Assembly: GCA_017881245.1 (NCBI GenBank)
Contig: JADGRC010000260.1
Location: 1-34,840, forward strand
Source: Pseudomonadota bacterium
Lineage (GTDB): Bacteria > Myxococcota_A > Polyangia > Fen-1088
Direction of reading: 5' to 3'
Length of the DNA stretch: 34,840 bases
The notes under the pieces were generated by a model, which was not told where the DNA came from, ran no database searches, and saw only the letters and a program-made list of their open reading frames with translations. Each line of letters starts with the position of its first letter. The first letter of the stretch is position 1. Of this stretch, positions 9,310 through 17,140 are shown one piece after another. The position numbers and the translations under genes were made by a program.

Positions 9310-10563
9310 ATGAACAAGTCTCTTGGGAATCCAGGCTCGCGCGGCGTCAACTTACGCGTCACCTCGCCTTCGGTCGCGAAATTCATCTTGGGTGTCGGCT
9401 GTGTGGCGGCCTTCGGGTTGGTCGCCTGCAAAAAAACGGACTCATCGGGCACCGGTGAGTCCACGGCCAAGGTAAGCCACCCGGTCACCATTAACGTTGT
9501 GGACGTCGCGGGATCGATGGCGTTGTTACAAACGGCGATCGAGCACTATCGAGACAAACATCACGATACGATCGAAAAGGTCAACTTCACCAAGGCGCCG
9601 GCGCCGGAGCTGCCAGGTAAGTTGAAGGCGATGCAGGCCGCCGGGCGGAGTGACATCGACATTGTCACGACGGGCACGGACGCGCTTGCCGCTGGCATCG
9701 ATCAGGGATTGTGGACCCCCCTCTTGCCCGACCACGCGGATGCTTTTCCCGGCTTGCTCGACAACTACCATCCACAAGCCCGCGAAATGCAGAAGCTCGC
9801 GCAAGGTCAGGCGGTCGCCGTCGCCTTCATGCCGGCGGGACCGCTCGTCGAATACAATCCCGACAAGGTGGCGAAGCCGCCGAGCTCGCCCGCCGAGCTG
9901 TTGGCGTGGGCCAAGGCCCACCCGAAGCGGTTCATCTACGCGCGCCCGCGCAACTCAGGACCTGGCCGAACGTTCTTGATGGGTCTGCCATACCTGCTCG
10001 GAGACTCGAATCCAAAGGATCCCGTGAACGGTTGGGCAAAGACCTGGGCGTTTCTCAAAGACCTGGGCGAGTACGTCGAATATTACCCGAGCGGCACCAC
10101 CGCGACGATGAAGGAATTCGGCGAGGGATCGCGCGACATGACGGTTACGGTGACCGGTTGGGACATCAACCCTCGCGTGATCGGAATCGTGCCGAAGGCC
10201 TATAAGGTCGCAGCATTCCAGGGCATGACCTGGGTCAACGACACCCACTACATCGCGATTCCAAAGGGGTTGTCCGCCGACAAGCTCGCCATAGTCCTGG
10301 ATCTGGTGAAGTTCCTGCTCGAGCCCGAACAGCAGGCGCTAACCTACGACAAGGGTTTCTTCTATCCGGGTCCGGCCGTCAAGAACGTGCCACTGTCCAT
10401 GGCTTCCAAGGAGAGCCAGGATGTCCTGCGTGACTTCGGCCGACCAGAGTACGAGGGGTGGCTCACGAAATTTCCGCACGTGCAGCCGCTGGAAGCCAAG
10501 GCGATGGTTGCCGCATTTGACCGCTGGGACCAGGACATTGGCGGCCAGAAGACGAAAAAATAG
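9310..10563 (+). CDS. ABC transporter substrate-binding lipoprotein
   Basis: A 417-residue extracellular solute-binding protein. The open frame extends back to 9154, but the ATG at 9310 is preceded by GGGGA at a suitable distance and gives a proper lipoprotein signal with lipobox LVAC (Cys40). Mature features such as SGPGRTFLMGLPYLLGD, YYPSGTTATMKEFGEGS and a late FLLEPEQQALTYDKGFFYPG segment are those of family-1/6 binding proteins (YnjB, iron, thiamine and polyamine group). It would capture a solute in the periplasm and deliver it to the two permeases encoded downstream. The gene begins the set binding protein, ATPase, permease, permease. The ligand is not evident; the surrounding catabolic genes suggest an organic or sugar acid. 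Confidence 0.9.
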   Translation: MNKSLGNPGSRGVNLRVTSPSVAKFILGVGCVAAFGLVACKKTDSSGTGESTAKVSHPVTINVVDVAGSMALLQTAIEHYRDKHHDTIEKVNFTKAPAPELPGKLKAMQAAGRSDIDIVTTGTDALAAGIDQGLWTPLLPDHADAFPGLLDNYHPQAREMQKLAQGQAVAVAFMPAGPLVEYNPDKVAKPPSSPAELLAWAKAHPKRFIYARPRNSGPGRTFLMGLPYLLGDSNPKDPVNGWAKTWAFLKDLGEYVEYYPSGTTATMKEFGEGSRDMTVTVTGWDINPRVIGIVPKAYKVAAFQGMTWVNDTHYIAIPKGLSADKLAIVLDLVKFLLEPEQQALTYDKGFFYPGPAVKNVPLSMASKESQDVLRDFGRPEYEGWLTKFPHVQPLEAKAMVAAFDRWDQDIGGQKTKK

Positions 10564-10576
10564 AGAGGTTCGAAGC

Positions 10577-10639
10577 ATGGAGTTCGTGGTTTTCGCGCTC
10601 GGCCTCGCGCCGGTCCCGAAGCTGGGCCCGGTTGCATGA
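10577..10639 (+). CDS. Possible 20-residue leader peptide overlapping the ATPase start
   Basis: An ATG at 10577, preceded by AGAGAGG, opens a 20-codon frame ([20 protein letters not shown]) that ends in TGA at 10637-10639. The stop overlaps the ATPase start codon as ATGA. The ATPase start has no Shine-Dalgarno of its own, so translation of this peptide could carry ribosomes onto the ATPase gene. It may equally be chance; no homologue is recognised. Confidence 0.4.
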   Translation: MEFVVFALGLAPVPKLGPVA

Positions 10640-11727
10640 GTGACAAGCACAGTGATTTTGACGAGCTCCGGCTGGTTTCGGTTACAAGGACGTTCGGTAG
10701 CACAACGGGACCGCGTTTCGCCGCGCTCAACGACCTGTCCTTGGTCGTGCGGCGCGGCGAATTCATCGCCCTCTTAGGGCCTTCGGGTTGCGGGAAGTCA
10801 ACGGCGCTTAACTGTATCGCCGGGCTCTTGCAACTGTCGAGCGGCGGCATCTGGCTGGACGAAACGCGCATCGACGTGCTGCCGCCGGAGAAGCGCGGTT
10901 TTGGAATGGTCTTCCAGAACTACGCGCTCTTTCCTCACATGACTGTGCGCAAGAACGTCGGATTTGGCCTCCGAATGCGTGGAGTTTCCTCGGCCCAAAT
11001 CCAGAGCCGAGTCACCAAGGCGCTGTCCCTGGTGCAGCTGGATGGGCAGGGAGACAAGCTTCCCGGTCAGCTCTCGGGCGGCCAGCAACAGCGTGTGGCG
11101 ATTGCCCGCGCCATCGTCATTGAGCCTCCCCTCGTGCTCATGGATGAGCCACTGTCCAACCTCGATGCAAAGCTTCGAATCGAAACGCGAGCCGAGATTC
11201 GCCGAATTCACCGTGAGCTTGGCCGGGCGACCATCTACGTGACGCACGATCAGGACGAGGCTCTGTCGCTCGCCGACCGCATTGTCGTTCTGCGGGAAGG
11301 GATCGTTCAGCAGGTTGCGCCCCCCCAGGAAGTCTATTCCCAGCCCGCGAACCTGCACGTCGCGCGATTCATGGGCTACCGTAATGTTATCGATTTCGAC
11401 CCGGCGCCGAACGCCCGGACCGGGCAGGTCACGCTGCGGCGCGAAGGAATGTCACTCACGGGAACGTTGAGGAACGCGGTGAACGGGGGTCGATTGTGCG
11501 CCGCAATCCGCCCCGACGACATCACCATCGGAACGACACAGACCGTCAACGCGCTTCCCTGCCGCGTCGACTACGTCGAGTATTGCGGACGGGATTCCAT
11601 GATCGACGTTTCCGCGCCTGGAGGGGTAAAACTGCATGTTCGAACTAGCGCACCCGTGGCCACCGGAGACACCCTGCATCTGAGCGTGCCGCCCGAGCGC
11701 GTCCTGATTTACGCCTCCGACGCCTGA
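10636..11727 (+). CDS. ABC transporter ATP-binding protein (PotA/FbpC/MalK type)
   Basis: A 363-residue importer ATPase. Walker [10 protein letters not shown] is at 48-56, the Q-loop Gln at 94, signature LSGGQQQR at 146-153, Walker B LVLMDEP at 166-172 and the H-loop His at 204 (YVTHDQDEA). From about residue 280 a TOBE-type domain follows ([23 protein letters not shown]), as in the CUT1/polyamine/iron class. It would energise the two permeases encoded directly downstream. It is also the only carbohydrate/polyamine-class ATPase in the window, so it might serve the MalFG-like permeases at 13555-15278 as well. That sharing is an inference. Confidence 0.95.
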   Translation: MSDKHSDFDELRLVSVTRTFGSTTGPRFAALNDLSLVVRRGEFIALLGPSGCGKSTALNCIAGLLQLSSGGIWLDETRIDVLPPEKRGFGMVFQNYALFPHMTVRKNVGFGLRMRGVSSAQIQSRVTKALSLVQLDGQGDKLPGQLSGGQQQRVAIARAIVIEPPLVLMDEPLSNLDAKLRIETRAEIRRIHRELGRATIYVTHDQDEALSLADRIVVLREGIVQQVAPPQEVYSQPANLHVARFMGYRNVIDFDPAPNARTGQVTLRREGMSLTGTLRNAVNGGRLCAAIRPDDITIGTTQTVNALPCRVDYVEYCGRDSMIDVSAPGGVKLHVRTSAPVATGDTLHLSVPPERVLIYASDA

Positions 11728-11734
11728 GGACGCC

Positions 11735-12637
11735 ATGGGAGTTTCGGTCACGACCGCCGGGGAGACCGTCCACGCTCGTTCGCGCCGAGGACCGCGGATA
11801 GATCCCGTGTACGTGCTCTTGACTCCCGCCACCCTGTTCATGCTGCTTCTCTTCGTATACCCGTTCGTGTACGGGTTGTTGCTGTCGTTCGAGCCACTTC
11901 GGGGTGGTTGGCTTTCCAACTACCGAACGTTCTTCAACAGCGATCGCCTGTGGCCGACGATTCTGACGACATTGAAGATTGCGGGACCAGCAACGGCAAT
12001 CAACCTTGCCATGGCCGTGCCGCTGGCTTACCGACTGCGTGTGAAGTCCCGTTATCAAAAATGGCTCACCGCGATCCTGGTCGTCCCGATCACGCTCGGA
12101 ACCGTGCTTATCGCCGATGGGATGCTGACGTACCTGGGGCCCAAAGGGTGGATGTCGCAGACTCTTCAGGCCATTCACTTGATCGATGAGCCCGTTCACC
12201 TGACGCACAACTACATAGGCGTGCTGATTTCCCTGGTGATTTCAGGTTTTCCCTTCGTCTTCTTGCTCGTCCTTTCATACATCACCGGCATCGATCCCGT
12301 GCTGGCCCGAGCGGCGGGGACTCTCGGAGCCAATCCCTGGCAGCAATTCCGGTATGTGTACCTGCCGCTCCTTTCTCCTGGTCTGGCGATGGCTTTCTGC
12401 CTCGCGTTCGTGCAGGCATTTTCCGTGTACCCGTCGGCGGTCCTGCTCGGCGCACCGGCGGGTCCCACGAGGGTGATCTCCATCGCGGCCTACGAGGCGG
12501 CGTTCGAACAATACGATGCTCCACTGGCCTCGTGTACGGCGATGATCATGGGTATCGTCCAGTTGGTCGTGGTGGGGGCCGCGTTGGGCCTGCGAACTCT
12601 ATTTTATCGCGGCCCCGTCACCGGAGGAAAAGGATGA
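11735..12637 (+). CDS. ABC transporter permease (PotB-like, first subunit)
   Basis: A 300-residue inner-membrane protein with about six hydrophobic segments. The first is near residues 28-50 after a positively charged cytoplasmic tail. The EAA-like coupling loop reads RAAGTLGANPWQQFRYVYLPLL at about 193-215, the site that contacts the ATPase. It starts 7 bp after the ATPase stop with GAGG upstream. Its TGA overlaps the next gene's ATG, which points to translational coupling and equal amounts of the two permeases. The family (BPD_transp_1, polyamine/iron/sulfate-like) is clear; the substrate is not. Confidence 0.92.
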   Translation: MGVSVTTAGETVHARSRRGPRIDPVYVLLTPATLFMLLLFVYPFVYGLLLSFEPLRGGWLSNYRTFFNSDRLWPTILTTLKIAGPATAINLAMAVPLAYRLRVKSRYQKWLTAILVVPITLGTVLIADGMLTYLGPKGWMSQTLQAIHLIDEPVHLTHNYIGVLISLVISGFPFVFLLVLSYITGIDPVLARAAGTLGANPWQQFRYVYLPLLSPGLAMAFCLAFVQAFSVYPSAVLLGAPAGPTRVISIAAYEAAFEQYDAPLASCTAMIMGIVQLVVVGAALGLRTLFYRGPVTGGKG

Positions 12638-13485
12638 TCGAACGGTCCGGCTCTCGTTGGATTCTCCGGGGCTGGAATGGGCTGCTCAATGCGCTCATGG
12701 TGTTCTTCGTGGCGAACATCGGCTTCCTCATCGCGGCGGTCGCGGTGAACTCCGTTGCGAGGCGATGGCTTGGAACCTGGCTTCCCGATGGCTGGACCAT
12801 GTCATGGTACACATCCGCGCTGGAAGAGTTCCAGCTGCCTTCGGTTCTGTGGGTCACCGTCGAGATCGTCGCCGCCGTGGTCGGGCTGTCCATCTTGATC
12901 GGTGTTCCGGCGGCCTACACGCTCGCTCGTCGCGAGTTTCGTGGCAAGCGGCCGCTCATGCTTCTCTTCTTGCTGCCGCTGATGGTCCCCCCGATGACGT
13001 ACGGGATTCCGCTTGCGACCGCCATGTACAAGGTCGGTTTGGCGGGGACGTGGGGCGGGGTGGTTTTGGCGAATATGATCCCTATGGTGCCGTTCGTCAT
13101 TCTGATCATGACGCCCTTCATCGAGCAAATTGACCCCAACCTCGAAGCCGCGGCAAGGGTGTGCGGCGCGGGCATCGGGCGAATGTTCATTCATGTCTTG
13201 GTTCCGCTGCTGGCCCCAGGCATTCTCGCCGCGGCTCTTCTCGTACTTGTGCGGACGATGGCGATGTTCGAGCTCACGTTCCTGGTCGCCGGCCCCGATT
13301 CGCAAACCTTGGTGGTCGCGCTTTATTACGCGGTGTTCGCCGCCGGCGTGCGAGCCCCTCAATCGGTCGACGCGATGGCGATGATCTACATGCTGGTCAC
13401 CCTCGTTTGGCTTGCCATCGCCCTGCGTTTCGTGAACCCCACCCAGCTCGTCTCTCGCGTGAAGGAGCATTCCCAGCACGCGTGA
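12634..13485 (+). CDS. ABC transporter permease (PotC-like, second subunit)
   Basis: A 283-residue permease with six or so membrane segments and an EAA-like loop (LEAAARVCGAGIGRMFIHVL). An upstream in-frame ATG at 12532 exists, but the ATG at 12634 carries GGAGG, overlaps the previous stop as ATGA and gives the normal length. It would form the heterodimeric channel with the preceding permease. It converges on the second transporter's MalG-like gene 69 bp away. Segments such as LPLMVPPMTYGIPLATAMYK and PNLEAAARV are typical of the polyamine/iron/2-aminoethylphosphonate type. Confidence 0.92.
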   Translation: MIERSGSRWILRGWNGLLNALMVFFVANIGFLIAAVAVNSVARRWLGTWLPDGWTMSWYTSALEEFQLPSVLWVTVEIVAAVVGLSILIGVPAAYTLARREFRGKRPLMLLFLLPLMVPPMTYGIPLATAMYKVGLAGTWGGVVLANMIPMVPFVILIMTPFIEQIDPNLEAAARVCGAGIGRMFIHVLVPLLAPGILAAALLVLVRTMAMFELTFLVAGPDSQTLVVALYYAVFAAGVRAPQSVDAMAMIYMLVTLVWLAIALRFVNPTQLVSRVKEHSQHA

Positions 13486-13498
13486 GCGGATGGCGGAG

Positions 13499-13512
13499 GC
13501 GGCACACGCCGC
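13499..13512. terminator. Small hairpin between convergent permease genes
   Basis: GCGGC-ACAC-GCCGC is a perfect 5-bp stem in the 69-bp spacer where two ABC operons end facing each other. It could act on both strands, but no T tract is present on either side. Confidence 0.3.
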
Positions 13513-13554
13513 AAGGTTCAGAGCAGGGCCAGGCTAGAAATCACAACCGGCGAT

Positions 13555-14406
13555 TCAGCTTTTGACCGCGCCAGCCGTCAGACCACCGACCATGTAACGT
13601 TTGAAGGTGTAGTAAATTGCGGCCGGCGGAAACGTATAAATCACGCCGCCTGTCATCAAAAGTTCCCACGGCGAATCGTCCGCAGCCAGGAAATTGCCCA
13701 GAGCGACGCCGAGCGTGATCTGCCTGTCGTTGGACAGCAATAGGAAGGCGTACAGATACTCGTTCCATGCGAGCAACAGAGCATAGGTGCCCACCGCCAC
13801 CAGCGACGGCGTCATCAGCGGCAGATAGACCAGTCGGAACAATTGCAAAGGCGAGGCGCCGTCCATCTTCGCGGCCTCATCGAGCTCATGGGGGAGATTG
13901 TCCGATGCCTGCTTGAGCACCCAGATCGAGTACGGCGACGCAATGGTCACCATCGCCAGGATCAGAGCCCACTGGTTGTTGAGCAAGCCGTAGTTCCCCA
14001 TGGTCTTGTACATCGGCACGGCCAGAAACGCGGCCGGGATGAAGTAGGTGAATAGCGCCAGGTTCATGATCGTCCGGCCCCCCTTCACCTTGAGCCGACT
14101 GATGGCGAAGGCCGCAAAAGTTGCGACCAGCAGCGTCAGGACCCCGACGCTGACGGCAATCAACAGAGAATTCCAGAATTGCAACCAGAAGTGGCTGAGG
14201 TAATGGTGCTGTTGACTCAAGACGATCGAAAAATTGCGCAAGGTTGGGTGTGAGGGCCAGAGATTCCCGGCAAAGGCAGAATCCTTTGGTGAGATCGCGA
14301 ACAAAACCATGTGGTAGACCGGCACCACCGTCCAGAGCAGCAGGGGAATACCGATCAACAGTAGCTTCGCCTCGGTCGTAACCTGCTTGAAGGTCGGTGA
14401 TTTCAT
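13555..14406 (-). CDS. Carbohydrate ABC transporter permease (MalG-like, CUT1)
   Basis: A 283-residue CUT1 permease. The ATG at 14406 overlaps the stop of the upstream permease gene (ATGA), so I chose it over an upstream in-frame codon at 14463. The protein has six hydrophobic segments and the characteristic loop LDEAAKMDGASPLQLFRLVYLPLMTPS that docks the ATPase. It ends GGLTAGAVKS, a MalG-type terminus (usually GGLTAGGVKG). It pairs with the MalF-like protein from the preceding gene. This system has a binding protein and two permeases but no ATPase within the window. Confidence 0.95.
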   Translation of the reverse strand: MKSPTFKQVTTEAKLLLIGIPLLLWTVVPVYHMVLFAISPKDSAFAGNLWPSHPTLRNFSIVLSQQHHYLSHFWLQFWNSLLIAVSVGVLTLLVATFAAFAISRLKVKGGRTIMNLALFTYFIPAAFLAVPMYKTMGNYGLLNNQWALILAMVTIASPYSIWVLKQASDNLPHELDEAAKMDGASPLQLFRLVYLPLMTPSLVAVGTYALLLAWNEYLYAFLLLSNDRQITLGVALGNFLAADDSPWELLMTGGVIYTFPPAAIYYTFKRYMVGGLTAGAVKS

Positions 14407-15278
14407 TTCGACAGCCGCCTCATCATGAAATATACGAGCGGCAAGACGAGCGGCATCGCGCACACGATCGATGCCATCGACATGTCGACCTGATCGAGGC
14501 GCAGATAACGAATGCCGAGGGTGGCCAGTATGTGCGTCAGGTCAGCTGGCCCACCGCCGGTCAACAGATAGACGCTGTTGAAATCGCCCAGGGTCCAGAT
14601 CATAGACAGTATCGTGCATGTCAGATACAGGGTCTTCATCGATGGCCAGGTGATGAATCTGAATTTCTGCCACTTGGTCGCGCCGTCCACCGCCGCCGCC
14701 TCGTACATCTCGTCGGGAATGGCCAGCCGCCTTGCGATCAGGATCAGCGTCCAGAACGGCAGCGATTTCCAGATATGGACGCCGATCGCCATCGTCAACG
14801 CAATCGTGGGATTGTTGAGCCAGTTTGGACCGTCGCGGCCCGTGAACCGAAAAATCAAAGAATTGACCAGTCCCCATTCGGGATTGAGCATGAACCTGAT
14901 AGACAAGATCGTAGGAATCGATGGCACGGCCCAAGGCAGGATGAACACCAGTGATAGCCACTTGATCCATCTGCGCGCCTGCACAAAAAAACCCGACAGG
15001 AACAGGGCGACTACCATCTTGAAGTTGATCCCGACGATCAGAAACACCAGCGTGTTGACCACCGATCGCGCGAAAATCGGGTCGTCGACCAGATTGACGT
15101 AACTTTCAGGATGGCGGGCCAGCCAAAGACCGTAGCCCACCGGGTACACAACGAAAACCAGGAAAATGAAGACGTACGGCGCAATGAGGATCATTCCCCA
15201 CTTTTGCCAAGCGGACAGTCGCTTCCTCGCCGGGCCAGACGGCGCGGCTTGCGCATCGGGGAGGGCGATCGTGGCCAT
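14403..15278 (-). CDS. Sugar ABC transporter permease (MalF-like, CUT1)
   Basis: A 291-residue inner-membrane permease with about six membrane segments, starting with WGMILIAPYVFIFLVFVVYP. The EAA loop (DEMYEAAAVDGATKWQKFRFI) identifies the carbohydrate uptake CUT1 family. It stands between its binding-protein gene, 90 bp upstream, and the MalG-like gene, which it overlaps by 4 bp. Uptake of a sugar, oligosaccharide or sugar derivative is expected from the family. Confidence 0.94.
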   Translation of the reverse strand: MATIALPDAQAAPSGPARKRLSAWQKWGMILIAPYVFIFLVFVVYPVGYGLWLARHPESYVNLVDDPIFARSVVNTLVFLIVGINFKMVVALFLSGFFVQARRWIKWLSLVFILPWAVPSIPTILSIRFMLNPEWGLVNSLIFRFTGRDGPNWLNNPTIALTMAIGVHIWKSLPFWTLILIARRLAIPDEMYEAAAVDGATKWQKFRFITWPSMKTLYLTCTILSMIWTLGDFNSVYLLTGGGPADLTHILATLGIRYLRLDQVDMSMASIVCAMPLVLPLVYFMMRRLSK

Positions 15279-15368
15279 ATCAGCGGCTTCTTCTTTTGGT
15301 GGAACGGCGGGCGCCGCCCGAAGCTACGAGCGCGCCCGCACGAGACATCTGCAACGTCCAGTTGTTGA

Positions 15369-16736
15369 CTAGCCCGCGACTTGCTTGATTCGCGCGATCA
15401 ATTCGTCCGCCGCCTTTTCCGGTGTCCACCCGTCGTTCACCACACGGCTCATCGCCTTGGCCCACGCGTTCTCGTTGTTGAGGATCGTGAACTTGTAGTT
15501 CTTCACGAATTCAAACGTTACGGTCCCGGCGGCGAACTGATTGAAGACCGCCCGACGATGCGGATCCGTCTGCCAAAAAGCGCTCTTTATCCCCGTCTTG
15601 GTCACTGGGAACCAGCGCCCGAGCGCGCCTTCGACATAAGGTTGCAGGTTCTCGTCACGCAGCAGAAAGGAGACAAATTCCTTGGCCCGCTTCTTATTCT
15701 TGGCGCCGTCGAAGATCACGCCTGTCTTCACCGCGGCGCGGTAAATCATCGGCGATCCATCCGGTTTCTTTGGAAACCCCGCCGTGGCAATCTGTTCTTC
15801 GTAGGCCTTCTTGGCCGCCGCACGCTGTTCCGGTGTATTCGCCGGGTTCAGCGAATCGTTCAGCCACTTGGCGGCGATTGAAATCGTCGCGTTGTGAGTC
15901 ATCACGGTCGTGTTGTTGTGAAAAGCAACGTTGTTGTCCGGATCCTTCCAGCTGGTCGATGACGGGGGTGTGCAACCGCGGGTGTGAATGTTTGTGTAGT
16001 CCCTGATCGCGTTGACCAGACCGGCCTTCACCTTGGGATCGTCGACCAGCAGCTTTCCGCTGTCGTCGACCATCTTGACATTGTAGGCATCGGCGAAGGT
16101 CAGGAAGGAATAGAACGAGTCGCTAGAATCCACGCCCATCGGCTGTCCGATCCCGAAGGTCCGCTTGCCCGTCTTGGCGCGGTGAGCTGGCTGCACCTTG
16201 TCGCACCAGAAATCCCAATACGCTTTCCATGTCGTGGGAATGTCCGACTCCTTGAAGCCCGCCTCCGCCAGCATGCTCTTCCAGTACTGAATGTGCATCG
16301 TCTGCTGCTTCAACGGAAACGCGTAGTACGCTTTCTTCTTGGTCTTGGAATTGTAAAGATAGGTCGTCTCGACGGTGTTCTTGAGAAACTTGTCCTTCAT
16401 GGGACCGACAATGTCCGAGAGATCCGCGAGCTTGCCTTCGTACGCCCATTTTCCAGTTACCTGCTGGTCGAATATGTCCGCGTAGTCGACATCGGGCGGC
16501 GTGCCGGCATCGAGCGCGGCAACCGTCTTCGGAATCATGTCCTGGACGGGATACTGCGACAGCTCCACCTTGACCTTGGTCTTGTCCTCGAACTTCTTGA
16601 CGGCGGCCAGGAGCGCATCGTCCTCGGACTTATAGAACCCTTTCACCCACCACACGGTCAACACTTCCTGGGCCAAGACCTGCCCGGCGAAGGTCAGGAC
16701 ACAGACACCCACGATGCTCGCAAAGAGTTTCCTCAT
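15369..16736 (-). CDS. Sugar ABC transporter substrate-binding protein (family 1)
   Basis: A 455-residue periplasmic binding protein with a Sec signal peptide cleaved after VLA near residue 22. The mature start (QEVLTVWW) and the repeated FxxxTxxKV and P-rich segments (TPPDVDYADIFDQQVTGKWA) are those of MalE/UgpB-like family-1 proteins. It is the first gene of the minus-strand transporter (binding protein, MalF-like, MalG-like). GGGAG before the ATG is a good ribosome site. A TTGACA promoter and a GGGCCC hairpin lie upstream. Its mature part is Lys-rich. The ligand is unknown. Confidence 0.93.
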   Translation of the reverse strand: MRKLFASIVGVCVLTFAGQVLAQEVLTVWWVKGFYKSEDDALLAAVKKFEDKTKVKVELSQYPVQDMIPKTVAALDAGTPPDVDYADIFDQQVTGKWAYEGKLADLSDIVGPMKDKFLKNTVETTYLYNSKTKKKAYYAFPLKQQTMHIQYWKSMLAEAGFKESDIPTTWKAYWDFWCDKVQPAHRAKTGKRTFGIGQPMGVDSSDSFYSFLTFADAYNVKMVDDSGKLLVDDPKVKAGLVNAIRDYTNIHTRGCTPPSSTSWKDPDNNVAFHNNTTVMTHNATISIAAKWLNDSLNPANTPEQRAAAKKAYEEQIATAGFPKKPDGSPMIYRAAVKTGVIFDGAKNKKRAKEFVSFLLRDENLQPYVEGALGRWFPVTKTGIKSAFWQTDPHRRAVFNQFAAGTVTFEFVKNYKFTILNNENAWAKAMSRVVNDGWTPEKAADELIARIKQVAG

Positions 16737-16756
16737 AGAGATTCTCCCGTTTTGAA

Positions 16757-16774
16757 GGGCCCAAAGGGCCCAAA
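16757..16774 (-). repeat. GGGCCC hairpin in the leader of the sugar-binding protein gene
   Basis: Two tandem copies of the 9-mer GGGCCCAAA. Because GGGCCC is self-complementary, the minus-strand mRNA can form GGGCCC-UUU-GGGCCC, a 6-bp stem with a 3-nt loop, ending about 8 nt before the GGGAG ribosome site. It could affect translation initiation or mRNA 5' stability. Confidence 0.5.
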
Positions 16775-16825
16775 GACCGCCTACCTATCATGAATCCTCG
16801 GCTCCCATAGCCGACGATGGGTGGC

Positions 16826-16854
16826 AGCGTAAGTGCAAGGCCCGAACCTGTCAA
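16826..16854 (-). promoter_or_regulatory. Candidate sigma70-type promoter for the MalEFG-like operon
   Basis: On the minus strand a perfect TTGACA (16854-16849) is followed after 17 bp by TACGCT (16831-16826), which matches TATAAT at three positions. This places the transcript start roughly 80 bp before the binding-protein ATG. Confidence 0.55.
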
Positions 16855-16875
16855 TCGCATTGGGTGCCGGCGGTA

Positions 16876-16894
16876 GCGGCGGTCGAACCGCCGC
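16876..16894. repeat. GC-rich palindrome, possible operator or REP-like element
   Basis: GCGGCGGT-CGA-ACCGCCGC is a perfect 8-bp inverted repeat with a 3-base centre. It lies just upstream of the minus-strand TTGACA box, so it could be an operator. It also resembles GCGGCG palindromes in other spacers of the window. Confidence 0.5.
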
Positions 16895-16991
16895 GTTTCC
16901 GAGATCCCGTGAGAGTTATCCTGTCTCTGACCGACCCCTCACCGACCCCTTCCCGACCCGTCACAGACGCCCTCGACGCCCTCTTGCCCCC

Positions 16992-17018
16992 TTGACGGAA
17001 TAGAACAAAAATTCTAAT
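16992..17018 (+). promoter_or_regulatory. Candidate promoter overlapping an inverted repeat, for the dehydrogenase gene
   Basis: TTGACG at 16992-16997 and TCTAAT at 17013-17018 (five of six to TATAAT) are 15 bp apart, shorter than the ideal 17. The inverted repeat TAGAA-N6-TTCTA (17001-17016) covers the spacer and -10 box, as a repressor or MerR-type activator site would. MerR sites use long spacers, so repression is the simpler reading. Confidence 0.4.
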
Positions 17019-17140
17019 GTCGGAATCTCTCGGAACGGGAATAGTTTCGTTCGCGGGAGGCCGAAACGATGACCATCGCCGGTCAAAACCGCCAGGGAGC
17101 GCTGATCTGAGTCACCGCCGTCGTTGAACAGGGAGTTCCA

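Larger units (their letters stand above)
16737..17140. promoter_or_regulatory. Divergent regulatory region between the sugar-binding protein and dehydrogenase genes
   Basis: This 404-bp spacer separates two divergent operons and is unusually rich in short repeats. It holds a GGGCCCAAA tandem duplication at 16757-16774, a 19-base palindrome at 16876-16894, CCGACCC three times with an 11-bp period (16931, 16942, 16953), GACGCCCTC twice in tandem (16966-16983), TAGAA-N6-TTCTA at 17001-17016, and GTTTCG/CGAAAC at 17044 and 17062. Candidate promoters are listed separately. No gene was recognised here. Confidence 0.6.
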
